64,000 bases of DNA from AP-15 sp963772965. GTDB lineage: Bacteria; Pseudomonadota; Alphaproteobacteria; ATCC43930; CGMCC-115725. The stretch lies in the NCBI GenBank assembly GCA_963772965.1, contig CAVYZU010000002.1:930001-994000 (forward strand), written 5' to 3'. Both the position numbers and the translations under genes were made by a program. Shown one piece after another: positions 1 through 8,170 of the stretch (position 1 is the stretch's first letter; every line of letters begins with the position of its first letter). The notes beneath the pieces were generated by a model. It was not told where the DNA came from. It saw nothing but the letters and a program-made list of their open reading frames with translations, and ran no database searches.

Positions 1-95
1 TCGACCCAGATGCCAAGCGAAACCGTATCGACGGTTTCAATGCGGTCGGTGGCAATCTGGAGGCCATTTTCCAAACGCGATAGCTCGATCGTCAT
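1..95 (-). CDS. M16-family (pitrilysin/processing-peptidase-like) zinc peptidase, N-terminal start only
   Basis: Only the first 31 codons lie in the window. The protein begins MTIELSRLENGLQIATDRIE, with the 'LENGL.(V/I)A.(D/E)' pattern that opens M16 metallopeptidases of the mitochondrial-processing-peptidase type, followed by TVSLGIWV, which matches the first strands of that fold. The zinc motif (HxxEH) would lie outside the window. The ATG overlaps the TGA of the upstream thrC as ATGA, so the two are probably translationally coupled. A thrC-M16 peptidase pair is a common alphaproteobacterial gene order, and this supports the assignment of such a short fragment. Confidence 0.75.
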   Translation of the reverse strand, partial: MTIELSRLENGLQIATDRIETVDTVSLGIWV

Positions 96-1516
96 GCGGC
101 CCTCTCGTTGCGCCGGGCATGGGCCAGAATATAGCTGGTCACGGCGCCCTGATCGTTGGGCAAAATGATAGTCCGCTCGCGCTGATCGAATAAATCGGCG
201 AGGGCTGCCGGTAATGCCGGCCGGATTCCAGTCGCCCGCTGGACCGCGTCCGGGAATTTTGCCGGATGAGCGGAAGCCAACGCTATCATCGGGACGGCGT
301 CTTTGTTCCCCGCCAACTCAGCGCGCGCCGCCCCGACGGCAACCGCGGTGTGGGGATCGATCAGCATTCCGGAGCACCTGTGTGTGTCAGCGATGATTTG
401 CATGGTCGTGGCGTCGTCGATCTTGTGAGCAGAAAACAGGCCCTGGGCCGCGCGCCATTCCCCTTCTGCGCGTGGCAAAATGCCGGTCCGGCGAAACTCG
501 GCTATCGCCTGACTGACCCCGGCTCCGCTACGGCCCTTCAGCTCGAACAGCAAACGCTCGAAATTGCTCGACACTTGTATATCCATACTCGGGCTCAGGC
601 TCGGCTCGACGGGGGCGATCGCCATGTCGCCGGTGGCAATGTAACGAGCGAGGATATCGTTGCGATTGGTGCCGATAACCAGACGCTCGATCGGCAGCCC
701 CATACGGCGAGCAAGGTGGCCTGCATAGACGTTGCCGAAGTTTCCGGTCGGCACGCTGAACGCCACCCTGCGGTCGGGCGCTCCGAGCGCGGTCGCGGCA
801 GCGAAGTAATAGACCGTCTGGGCCGCGATGCGCGCCCAGTTGATCGAGTTGATCGCCGCAAGATTAAGCGCGTGACGCAGTTGTGTATCGGCAAACAGCG
901 CCTTTACGAGATCCTGGCAATCGTCGAACGTTCCTTCGATTGCAATCGCGTGCGCATTCACTGAGGCGACCGTCGTCATCTGGCGTCGCTGTACCTCTGA
1001 GACGCGACCGTGCGGGTAAAGGATGAAGATGTCTATTGCCTCTCGATCGCGACAAGCGTCCAGCGCCGCCGACCCCGTATCGCCCGAAGTGGCACCAATG
1101 ATTGTCAGGTGTTCGCTTCTGCGAGCGAGCGCCGCATCGAACAGCAAGCCCAGGAGTTGTAGCGCGAGATCCTTGAAGGCCAAAGTCGGTCCATGAAACA
1201 ACTCCACCAGCCACAAGCGATGATCAAGCTGGACCAGCGGCGTCACCGCGGGGTGGCCGAAGCCGCCATAAGCCTTCTCCGCGAACCGGTACAGCTCATG
1301 CTTCGCGAATGCATTTCCGGCGAATAGGCCGACAATGTGCGCCGCTAATTGGGGGTAAGGCGACCGGGCAAAGTCAACTATCGTGTCAGGATCAAGCGTC
1401 GGCACGTGATCTGGCACATAGAGCCCGCCATCCTCGGCAAGTCCCCCCAGCAAAACTTCCTCGAACGATACGGTCCGCAATTGCGGTCGAGGGTCGCGGG
1501 TACTGACATATCGCAC
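92..1516 (-). CDS. thrC: Threonine synthase
   Basis: The enzyme converts O-phosphohomoserine to threonine using PLP, the last step of threonine synthesis in the cytosol. The 474-residue length and the N-terminus (YVSTRDP, then GGLAEDGGLYVP) are typical of the proteobacterial long-form enzyme. The PLP lysine is K115 in FHGPTLAFKDLAL. A glycine-rich cofactor-phosphate segment (GATSGDTGSAA) follows near residue 142, and SVPTGNFGN lies further on. It is the upstream gene of a coupled pair with the M16 peptidase (4-nt ATGA overlap). The start is the first ATG, and upstream sequence diverges from a CoA-transferase remnant on the other strand. Confidence 0.96.
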   Translation of the reverse strand: MRYVSTRDPRPQLRTVSFEEVLLGGLAEDGGLYVPDHVPTLDPDTIVDFARSPYPQLAAHIVGLFAGNAFAKHELYRFAEKAYGGFGHPAVTPLVQLDHRLWLVELFHGPTLAFKDLALQLLGLLFDAALARRSEHLTIIGATSGDTGSAALDACRDREAIDIFILYPHGRVSEVQRRQMTTVASVNAHAIAIEGTFDDCQDLVKALFADTQLRHALNLAAINSINWARIAAQTVYYFAAATALGAPDRRVAFSVPTGNFGNVYAGHLARRMGLPIERLVIGTNRNDILARYIATGDMAIAPVEPSLSPSMDIQVSSNFERLLFELKGRSGAGVSQAIAEFRRTGILPRAEGEWRAAQGLFSAHKIDDATTMQIIADTHRCSGMLIDPHTAVAVGAARAELAGNKDAVPMIALASAHPAKFPDAVQRATGIRPALPAALADLFDQRERTIILPNDQGAVTSYILAHARRNERAA

Positions 1517-1635
1517 AAAGAATATTCCTTTAGGTTAGGCGAACCTATCGCCGCACTCGCCGCGTCGCAAGCCGGCAAAAAGCAGTTTACTCTCAGTGGT
1601 TGCGGGAACGGGTGCCTGCGCAAAGGATAAACCGA

Positions 1636-2003
1636 ATGAACCGGCTGCTAGAGGATTTGCAAATCATCGAGATGTCGGCGTTCGTCGCCGCTCCGCTCGG
1701 CGGCATGACGATGGCGCAGATGGGGGCCGACGTCATCCGCATCGACCCGATTGGCGTCGGCATCGATTTCCGCCGCTGGCCGGTGACAAAAGAGGGTGCG
1801 AGCCGAGCTGCCCGGAATTGGCACTTACCTGATGCCAGGCCTGCCCCTCGATTTCGAGACCTCACCACGGTTGCCGCCGCGCCCGGCGCCGCTTTTGGGC
1901 GAACACAGCGACGTCGTGCTTTCCGAAATTCTCGGCCTGTCTTCGACCGAGATCGGGGCGCTTGCATGATGACCGGATTATCGCCGGCGCAGATGGGCGT
2001 TAG
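1636..2003 (+). pseudogene. Family III CoA-transferase (CaiB/BaiF type), internally deleted and frameshifted
   Basis: The first ~55 codons read as a good CaiB/BaiF N-terminus (LLEDLQIIEMSAFVAAPLGG, MTMAQMGADVIRIDP, IGGG-like IGVGIDFRRWP). The frame then jumps into what looks like the extreme C-terminus. In a second frame, from about 1830, it reads DFETSPRLPPRPAPLLGEHS and SEILGLSSTEI, the usual C-terminal signature of this family. A further shift restores HDDRIIAGADGR before a TAG. A normal member is about 400 residues, so some 280 central residues are missing and there are at least two frame changes. I infer a dead gene. Its original substrate cannot be stated. Confidence 0.8.
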
Positions 2004-2012
2004 GCCCGCTGA

Positions 2013-2228
2013 TTAAGGTTCGCTTTGGCTTTGTCGCAACTCTACTAGCAGCTGCCGCACTCGACGGGCAGTGCGCAATTTGCGGGCGATGTCGGGGGCG
2101 AGGCGCAAATCGCCCTGGGCATCGAGCCAGCCGGCTTCGATATCGGGCGGTAATTCGCGCATCGCCTCGGCGAAAGCGAGAAAGATCTCTTCGACTTGAC
2201 GCGCTTCGAGACGCCGTTCTCTGGCCAT
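2013..2228 (-). CDS. Small hypothetical protein, 71 aa
   Basis: I do not recognise a family. I chose the internal ATG (MARERRLEARQVEEIFLAF) because a strong Shine-Dalgarno GAGGAGGT sits 7 nt upstream of it, whereas longer starts lack one. The product is charged and predicted helical (EEIFLAFAEAMRELPPDIEA, then LAPDIARKLRTARRVRQLL), with no signal peptide, membrane segment or cysteine. It lies convergent to the CoA-transferase remnant and divergent from the DUF1993 gene. The ribosome-binding site and composition support a real gene; its function is unknown. Confidence 0.6.
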   Translation of the reverse strand: MARERRLEARQVEEIFLAFAEAMRELPPDIEAGWLDAQGDLRLAPDIARKLRTARRVRQLLVELRQSQSEP

Positions 2229-2390
2229 GCCCGGCACCTCCTCTCGCTCCGATCGCACTACACTAGAACGCCCGACCGCGGACGTCGAGCACCCTGGCAT
2301 TTGCCGCAGGAGATGCACCTTTGCGCCCGCGGTCGGGACCGCCTAAGATGGCGGTCCTTAGCCTTCACCAAAACTAGGAGCGACGACATC

Positions 2391-2900
2391 ATGGCAATCA
2401 GCATGTATCACGGCTCGGTGCCGGTGTTCTTGCAGCTTCTCGGCGGCCTGAAAGGGGTGCTCGACAAAGCCCATAAGCATGCGACCGAAAAGAAATGGGA
2501 CGAGGCGACGGTTCTGAATTGGCGCCTTTATCCCGATATGTTCACTTTGGTTCGGCAAGTGCGCCAAGTCTGCGTGCATGCGCTCGGCGCCGGAACGGTT
2601 GCCGGAGTGACGCCGCCGCAACTTCCTGATACCGACAATTCCTGGGCCGAAATGCAGTCGCGGCTCGACAAGACGATCGACTTCTTGAAGGGTCTGCGCC
2701 CCGACCAGCTCGATGGCAAAGAAGATTCGACGGTCACGATTCCCGCAGGTGGCCAGCAGCGGCAATTCAAGGCACAAGTCTACCTGTACCATTTCGCGAT
2801 GCCGAACTTCTACTTCCACACGACAACTGCGTACAACATTCTTCGGTCGCTCGGCATCGAGATTGGCAAGCGCGACTTTATGGGCCAGATGCCGTCGTAG
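2391..2900 (+). CDS. DUF1993 domain-containing protein
   Basis: The 169-residue protein matches the DUF1993 pattern: a helical N-terminus (MYHGSVPVFLQLLGGLKGVL), a central ARLYPDMF-like segment (NWRLYPDMFTLVRQVRQVC), then FLKGLRPDQLDG, and a C-terminal FHTTTAYNILRSLGIEIGKRDF. The fold is related to the DinB-like four-helix bundles; no catalytic role is established for the family. The ATG has AGGAG about 10 nt upstream. It appears monocistronic, followed by a palindromic repeat and the convergent tyrS. Confidence 0.88.
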   Translation: MAISMYHGSVPVFLQLLGGLKGVLDKAHKHATEKKWDEATVLNWRLYPDMFTLVRQVRQVCVHALGAGTVAGVTPPQLPDTDNSWAEMQSRLDKTIDFLKGLRPDQLDGKEDSTVTIPAGGQQRQFKAQVYLYHFAMPNFYFHTTTAYNILRSLGIEIGKRDFMGQMPS

Positions 2901-2945
2901 CTTATGTAATTCCTGGCAGTGCTGCGATCAGCGCAATTGGCTACT

Positions 2946-2983
2946 ATGACAGTGGCCGGGCTCGACCCGGCCACCTTGTCAGG
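2946..2983. repeat. REP-like palindrome downstream of the DUF1993 gene
   Basis: A 9-bp perfect stem, GTGGCCGGG at 2952-2960 and CCCGGCCAC at 2966-2974 with a 5-nt loop CTCGA, is extended by imperfect pairing of GACA and TGTC. A second, degenerate palindrome (ATGCCCAG ... TCCGGGAAA) follows to about 3030. The form resembles dispersed intergenic GGCCGGG/CCCGGCC palindromes of alphaproteobacterial genomes. It lies between two convergent genes and could also end transcription, though there is no U tract. Confidence 0.55.
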
Positions 2984-3048
2984 GGCGTGGATGCCCAGAT
3001 TAAAATCCGGGAAAGGGCCGCGACGAGCAGCCGAGATAGAGGATATTG

Positions 3049-4302
3049 CTAAAGCGGACGGACCAAGGCGTGGCGCTTGCGGCCGGCGCTGAGCTTCACT
3101 GCGCCGTCGCGGCCGAGATCGGCGAGTCCAACGACCCGCGTCTCATCCTTGACGACATTATCGTTGATGCGGGCGCCACCGCCGCAAATCAACCGCCGCG
3201 CCTCGCCGTTCGACGCAGCAAGCCCGGCGCGTCTCAACAATTCAAAAACGGCAATACCACGTTCGAACAAATCGCGCGGCAATGCGGTTTGCGGCAAGTC
3301 TTCGCCGCTGCCCCCTTGCTCGAAAACGGCGCGAGCAGTCTCCGCCGCAGCTTCGGCCGCTTCGCGGCCGTGAGCCAGCGCGGTCGCCTCGGTGGCAAGG
3401 ACCTTTTTCGCTTCGTTGATCTCGCCGCCGCTCAGCGCCTCAAGACGCGATATCATGTCTATCGGCAGTTCGGTGAAGAGGCGCAAAAAACGGCCGACAT
3501 CGGCGTCCTCGGTGTTGCGCCAGAATTGCCAATATTCGTAAGGCGACAGCCGTTCGGCGTTGAGCCACACTGCGCCCTGCGCGGTTTTGCCCATCTTGTC
3601 GCCCGAGGCGGTCGTCAAAAGCGGTGTCGTCAACCCGTAGAGAGGGCGCCCGTCCATGCGCCGCCCGAGCTCGACGCCGCCGACAATGTTGCCCCACTGG
3701 TCGGAACCACCGATCTGCAGTTCGCAGTCGCATCGCCGCCCAAGCTCGACAAAGTCGTAGGCCTGCAGAATCGGATAGTTGAATTCGAGAAAGGAGAGCG
3801 GCTGCTGGCGCTCGAGCCGCAAACGAATGCTGTCCTGGGTCAGCATGCGGTTGACCGAGAAATGGCGACCTACCTCGCGCAGCAGCGGAATGTAGCGCAG
3901 TTCGTCGAGCCAATCGGCGTTGTTGACCATGATGGCGTCGGTCGGACCGTCACCAAAATTAATGAAGTTGGTGAAAACGTTGCGGATGCCGGCCATATTG
4001 CTGGCGATTTCGACATCGTCGAGCAGCGGCCGCGCCGTGTCGCGAAAGGACGGATCGCCGATCCGCGTCGTGCCACCGCCCATCAACACAATCGGATTGT
4101 GCCCACAGCGCTGCCAAAGCCGCAACAGCATGATCGACACCAGATGGCCCACATGCAGACTGTCGGCGGTGCAGTCGTAGCCAACATAGGCGGTCACGCG
4201 GGCCTCGCAGAGACGCTGATCGAGCGCGTCCAAATCGGTGCATTGATGGACAAAGCCGCGTTCGATCGCAGCCTTGAGGAATGAGGAGCGGGGGGTGGAC
4301 AT
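3049..4302 (-). CDS. tyrS: Tyrosyl-tRNA synthetase
   Basis: Class I aminoacyl-tRNA synthetase that charges tRNA-Tyr in the cytosol. From the chosen ATG it is 417 residues, the usual length. The HIGH motif is present as HVGH at residues 50-53 (ADSLHVGHLV), and the KMSKS loop as KMGKT at 236-240. The tyrosine-site segment (YPILQAYDF) and GGSDQWGN are intact. The C-terminus carries an S4-type RNA-binding domain (AGLAASNGEARRLICGGGARINDN). I rejected a longer start with a low-complexity Arg/Ala/Pro extension. Its 5' end faces anmK, and the two start regions overlap slightly, so promoters must lie inside the neighbouring genes or be shared. Confidence 0.96.
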   Translation of the reverse strand: MSTPRSSFLKAAIERGFVHQCTDLDALDQRLCEARVTAYVGYDCTADSLHVGHLVSIMLLRLWQRCGHNPIVLMGGGTTRIGDPSFRDTARPLLDDVEIASNMAGIRNVFTNFINFGDGPTDAIMVNNADWLDELRYIPLLREVGRHFSVNRMLTQDSIRLRLERQQPLSFLEFNYPILQAYDFVELGRRCDCELQIGGSDQWGNIVGGVELGRRMDGRPLYGLTTPLLTTASGDKMGKTAQGAVWLNAERLSPYEYWQFWRNTEDADVGRFLRLFTELPIDMISRLEALSGGEINEAKKVLATEATALAHGREAAEAAAETARAVFEQGGSGEDLPQTALPRDLFERGIAVFELLRRAGLAASNGEARRLICGGGARINDNVVKDETRVVGLADLGRDGAVKLSAGRKRHALVRPL

Positions 4303-5458
4303 AGCGGCGTCATCTAACACGGCAGCATCCTTCGGGTCACGCGCATCCCAACGGCGCCCTGATCGGCCCGCCGCGCGGGCGGGGGCGGGGGGATCGAGGC
4401 GGTGTGCAATCGGGCTGATGAGCGGCACCTCGCTCGACGGCGTCGATGTCGCGATGATCGAAACCGACGGTCTCGCGTACGTTATGCCGGGACCGGCGAT
4501 GACAATTCCCTATCCCGATGCTTTTCGTGAAAGGCTTCGGGGAGTGTTGGGAGGGGTCGGTGCCATCGCTAGGGTTGAAGCCGAACTGACGCAATTGCAC
4601 GTCGAGGCGGTTGAGCTGTTCCTCGGTTCCCATCAGGAGATCACGGCCGACATCGTCGGCATGCACGGTCACACGATCCTCCATCGTCCAGCCGAACGGC
4701 GTACGTGGCAATTGGGCGACGGCGCAGCACTCGCCAAGCGGCTCGGTATCGACGTGGTCGCGGATTTTCGCTCGGCCGATGTCGCCGCCGGCGGTGAAGG
4801 AGCACCATTGGCACCGCTGTTTCACGCAGCACTCGCGACGGCGCAGCTCAAGCCAGTCGTCGTCCTCAATGTAGGCGGCGTTGCGAACGTGACCTGGATC
4901 GGTGAAGAAGGTTCGGTGCTGGCCTTTGACACCGGTCCCGGCAATGCGCTGATCGACGACTGGGTCCGGCGACATACCGGCGTCTCGGCGGATTTCGAAG
5001 GCGCGCTGGCTAGGGGCGGCCTGGCTTCGGAACCACATGTCACGCGGTTTCTCGACCATTCGTATTTCGCGCGATTGCCGCCCAAATCGCTCGACCGCGA
5101 CGATTTCCAGGATTTCATACCCGTGGGATTATCGGTCGAAGACGGCGCAGCGAGCTTGACCGAAATGACCGCCGTCGCGGTCGCCGCTGCGACGCGTTAT
5201 TTCCCGACCCCGGTGGTCCGGGAATGGCTGGTCACGGGCGGGGGCCGGCATAACCCGGTGCTGATGGAAGCGCTCGCCCGCCGCCTTGGGACTCCGGTTC
5301 GCCCAGTTGAGTGCATCGGCTGGAACGGGGATGGACTCGAAGCGCAGGCCTTCGCCTATCTTGCCGTACGCTCGGCTGCGGGGTTGCCGCTCAGCCTACC
5401 GACAACAACTGGCGTCTCGCAGCCGATGACCGGCGGCAGGCTATTTCGCGCTCGCTGA
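4295..5458 (+). CDS. anmK: Anhydro-N-acetylmuramic acid kinase
   Basis: This cell-wall recycling kinase cleaves 1,6-anhydroMurNAc with phosphorylation to MurNAc-6-phosphate. The family signature CAIGLMSGTSLDGVDVA is followed by VGMHGHT, VADFRSADVAAGGEGAPLAP, VLNVGGVANVTW, FDTGPGNALID and a C-terminal TGGGRHNP, all in order. The start is uncertain. A GTG with GAGGAG 6-7 nt upstream is the best ribosome site but gives an ~40-residue Gly/Arg-rich extension before the conserved domain. The ATG at 4418 is inside the conserved core, so it would trim the first strand. The gene is divergent from tyrS. A partner slt-type lytic enzyme lies about 50 kb away. Confidence 0.93.
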   Translation: MDIAASSNTAASFGSRASQRRPDRPAARAGAGGSRRCAIGLMSGTSLDGVDVAMIETDGLAYVMPGPAMTIPYPDAFRERLRGVLGGVGAIARVEAELTQLHVEAVELFLGSHQEITADIVGMHGHTILHRPAERRTWQLGDGAALAKRLGIDVVADFRSADVAAGGEGAPLAPLFHAALATAQLKPVVVLNVGGVANVTWIGEEGSVLAFDTGPGNALIDDWVRRHTGVSADFEGALARGGLASEPHVTRFLDHSYFARLPPKSLDRDDFQDFIPVGLSVEDGAASLTEMTAVAVAAATRYFPTPVVREWLVTGGGRHNPVLMEALARRLGTPVRPVECIGWNGDGLEAQAFAYLAVRSAAGLPLSLPTTTGVSQPMTGGRLFRAR

Positions 5459-5461
5459 CTA

Positions 5462-6649
5462 TCAGGCCGGCACCAGTTCCGGCGCCTTCGCTTGCGAGAA
5501 CGCCGGCATGACCTCCTTGCCAAACCGTTCGAGTTGCTCGAGACAAGCCGTCTTCGGCACGCCCACACTGAGACTGACGGACACCCGATCGAGACCCGGA
5601 TATCGCTTTTCGAGCCCCTTGAGGTGCTCGATGATCTGCTCGGGCGAACCACACAGCACTCCACCATTTGCAATTGCATCCTCGATGCGGGGCAACTTTG
5701 CCGTCGGAGCCCAGTTGGGATCGCGCATAATCTCAATCTGCGCGTCGGTCAAAGCACGCACCAGGCGCAGCTCACCGAACATCTTCATGTTTTCTTCGTA
5801 GTACCTACCGGCCTCGCGGATGCCTTCTTCGCGATTATTCGCAATAAAGAAATGGAAACCGAAGCAGAGGCGCTCGCCCAATTCGAGCCGCTTGCCGATC
5901 CGCGCATGCGCTTCTTGCCAAGCCAGCACGGTCTTGTGCATCGCTCCGCCTTCGGCCGAGCCGCCGCCAATCAGTCCCTTGATCCCGTGCTTTGCCATGA
6001 AATCGAGTGCTCGCTCGCTGCCGCCCTGGATCGGCTGCCAACATTCGACTGGCAACCGTAATGGCCGTGGAACGAGGGTCAATTCTTCAAGCGTGTAGCC
6101 GCGGTAGGGGACTTGCGGTGGCAACGTGTAATACTTTCCTTTGTGAGAAAAGGATTCGTTGTCGAACGCCTTGAAGATGATGTCGACTTGTTCTTCGAAC
6201 AGTCCGCGATTGGCCGGCTGATCCAGCAATGGCGAACCAAAGGTCTCGACCTCTCGGGTATGATAACCGCGCCCAACCCCGAAGGTAATGCGGCCGCCGC
6301 TCAAAATGTCGGCTGTTGCGTAATCCTCGGCGAGCCGCAGTGGGTGCCACATCGGGGTGATGTTAAAGCCGCAGCCGAGCCTAAGGCGCTTGGTGAGGTG
6401 CGCGAGATGGAGTGCCGTCATCAGCACATTCGGGATACATTCGTAGCCTTCGCGCTGGAAATGGTGCTCAGCCATCCAGAACGTGTCGTAGCCGAGCCGA
6501 TCCATCAGCTGCGCCATCGCCTCCGCCTTGTCAAAGACAGTGGCGAGATGCTCGTTAGGAAAGCGGCGGTCATTTACCGGAACACCGTCATAGCCGACAT
6601 TGTCCATGTCGACATGGCCAGCAAACAGGCTGTCGAATTTTGTTATCAT
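5462..6649 (-). CDS. LLM-class flavin-dependent oxidoreductase (luciferase-like)
   Basis: A 395-residue bacterial-luciferase-fold monooxygenase. The barrel shows FWMAEHHFQREGYECIPN near the N-terminus, then RLRLGCGFNITPMWHPLRLAED and LSGGRITFGVGRGYHTREVETFG, the flavin/substrate-side signatures of the LLM superfamily; near the C-terminus is GSPEQIIEHLKGLEKRYPGLDR. The ATG is preceded by AAGGA at a good distance. It ends 3 nt beyond the convergent anmK. The substrate cannot be inferred; FMN/FADH2 with a separate reductase, or F420, are both possible for this branch. It is one of three LLM genes in the window. Confidence 0.9.
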   Translation of the reverse strand: MITKFDSLFAGHVDMDNVGYDGVPVNDRRFPNEHLATVFDKAEAMAQLMDRLGYDTFWMAEHHFQREGYECIPNVLMTALHLAHLTKRLRLGCGFNITPMWHPLRLAEDYATADILSGGRITFGVGRGYHTREVETFGSPLLDQPANRGLFEEQVDIIFKAFDNESFSHKGKYYTLPPQVPYRGYTLEELTLVPRPLRLPVECWQPIQGGSERALDFMAKHGIKGLIGGGSAEGGAMHKTVLAWQEAHARIGKRLELGERLCFGFHFFIANNREEGIREAGRYYEENMKMFGELRLVRALTDAQIEIMRDPNWAPTAKLPRIEDAIANGGVLCGSPEQIIEHLKGLEKRYPGLDRVSVSLSVGVPKTACLEQLERFGKEVMPAFSQAKAPELVPA

Positions 6650-6840
6650 TTCAGCATCCTTACCGAGTGACTGCCGGTTAATGGGGATGAATTGTACGCA
6701 GTGGCGCGGGACTGGCAACCGACTTCGCCTATCTCGGCTCCACGGCTCATCACTTGCTTATGGCTCCTGAGCACCCGATAGTGGCTGGTCGAAAAGACGA
6801 TTACTTCCGGCGGAAAAACAACGATCCGCGGAGCCGCTGA

Positions 6841-7173
6841 ATGCGATTTTACCCGAACTCGATGAGCACGATTGCGATCACCATCGTGTTCTTGGCCGGC
6901 ACGACCGCCACCGCTCAGCAGTCGGCTCCGCAGTCGGGCGGAAGGCTCAGCGCCGAGCAGCGCGACATCGGCCGGGTTGAAACGCGAATTCAGAAATACG
7001 ATCAAGCGCTCGGGGTCGTGACACGGCTGAATCGCCCGCTGGGTGCCGAGACCGAATGTAGCGGGATTTGTTATTTCCCGAGCAGCAGCCGCTCCGTTAC
7101 ATGGCGCTGCGCTCCAAACGAGACATGCGACCTGCATTGTGACGTCAATCCACCGGTAGGTGGCTGCCACTAA
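6841..7173 (+). CDS. Small secreted cysteine-containing protein, hypothetical
   Basis: 110 residues with a likely Sec signal peptide (hydrophobic STIAITIVFLAG, then TTATAQQ with an Ala-x-Ala-type cleavage site). The mature part is polar and ends in a short Cys-rich tail containing ECSGICYFP, WRCAPNETCDLHC and GGC, six cysteines in about 40 residues, which suggests disulfides in the periplasm. No family recognised. A second ATG 21 nt downstream is an equally plausible start. It is convergent to a DUF992 gene that is also exported, with a hairpin between them. Confidence 0.55.
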   Translation: MRFYPNSMSTIAITIVFLAGTTATAQQSAPQSGGRLSAEQRDIGRVETRIQKYDQALGVVTRLNRPLGAETECSGICYFPSSSRSVTWRCAPNETCDLHCDVNPPVGGCH

Positions 7174-7200
7174 GCCTCTTGTAAAGACATAGCCATTCAA

Positions 7201-7223
7201 CCGAGGGCGCAAAGCACCCTCGG
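7201..7223. terminator. Hairpin between two convergent genes
   Basis: A perfect 7-bp inverted repeat, CCGAGGG and CCCTCGG, separated by 9 nt. It lies between the 3' ends of the secreted Cys-rich protein gene and the DUF992 gene, so it probably serves both strands. There is no clear U run on either side. Confidence 0.5.
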
Positions 7224-7250
7224 TATCCTCAAGAGTTAGCTGGCTTTCGC

Positions 7251-7745
7251 TTACGCTAAGGTCCGGGCACGCATTGGAGCGTTATGGACGCAATCCCCGC
7301 AGCGACGTTGAGACCGGTTGTGCCCTCGATACTCAGCTGGCTGTAACGAAATCGAGTTATTATTGCCGCCTACTAGGACATTCGCTCCGGCCCCCACCCC
7401 GACGGTAGCCTGGGCTGTTGCGCCTCCATAATTGCCGGCGAGCGCGCAAGGTGCCGGAGTTACGGTCGGCGCCAACACCGACCATACGAGAACGCCTCCT
7501 CGAATGTAGCCGATATCCACGCCGAACCGATTGATCGTACCAGTATAGTGCTCGTAATGACCATTTGCTCCCGAAAAGGTACAGTTCAACGAGCGCGAGG
7601 AGCCGAATACAAAACCGAAGCCGCTGGAAACGTTGCAGGTCAGTACGCCGATCCTGGCGCCTAGCGCGTGGGCCGGTCCTGACAGAACGATAGCACTTAT
7701 AGCGAGAGTGAGCGCGCTAATCGCAACCATTAGCCTTTTGTACAT
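7251..7745 (-). CDS. DUF992 family exported protein with a frameshifted C-terminus
   Basis: A signal peptide (LMVAISALTLAISAIVLSG, PAHA) is followed by the DUF992 body: IGVLTCNVSSGFGFVFGSSR, then HYTGTINRFGVDIGYIRGGV, LVWSVLAPT, and AGNYGGATAQATVGVGAGAN before VLVGGNNNSISLQP. After SLQP the annotated frame reads an unrelated Arg-rich tail. Skipping one base near 7336-7341 gives LSIEGTTGLNVAAGIASITL then QCVPGP and a stop at 7256-7258, which is the expected family C-terminus. So the gene carries a single-base insertion or a sequence error. A strong AGGAGG precedes the ATG. Function of the family is unknown; it is probably periplasmic. Confidence 0.87.
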   Translation of the reverse strand: MYKRLMVAISALTLAISAIVLSGPAHALGARIGVLTCNVSSGFGFVFGSSRSLNCTFSGANGHYEHYTGTINRFGVDIGYIRGGVLVWSVLAPTVTPAPCALAGNYGGATAQATVGVGAGANVLVGGNNNSISLQPAEYRGHNRSQRRCGDCVHNAPMRARTLA

Positions 7746-8170
7746 CGGATATACCTCCTAGGTTTACCGTAGCTGAGCTGACCGGGCGCGCGACCCCAAA
7801 CACCTTAGATATAGGTTTGTTCCCCTTCCCTTGCGCTTAGATTTATTCGGGCCAGCGAGTTCGGATCCGCGGATGGCACGCAGGCGGATTATTCGGTGAT
7901 TGAACTTCGAGGGAACTGCGGGTGTTCGGGTTCGACATCTGCCAATTCCGAGACCTGATGGGTGGGAAAAAAGGCACGCCGATATCGCGGCCGAAACAAA
8001 TTGCTAGCCCTGCTCCGCGAGTATTCAACAGCCCTAATCTGTGGCGGGTGCAGGCGCCTCCCGATCGGATGCGGGGCGCAAATTAAGCACTCGCGTCCGC
8101 GGCGATTTTTTGGAACAATCAAGTTCCGCGGTCGCGACCGGGCCGCGAACCAACTCGACAGGAAACCGAC
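7746..8170. other. 425-bp non-coding stretch upstream of the cold-shock gene
   Basis: I see no supported gene here: short open frames on both strands have no family resemblance or ribosome site. It holds the 5' regions of the divergent DUF992 and double cold-shock genes. A long structured 5' leader would be in keeping with cold-shock genes, but I could not identify a specific element. Confidence 0.5.

Noticed and set aside
266..964. Plus-strand open frame within thrC
   Set aside because: Antisense to threonine synthase, with Arg-rich low-information translation and no ribosome site.
3046..4284. Plus-strand open frame opposite tyrS
   Set aside because: High GC gives long antisense frames; tyrS on the minus strand has HVGH, KMGKT and the S4 domain in order.
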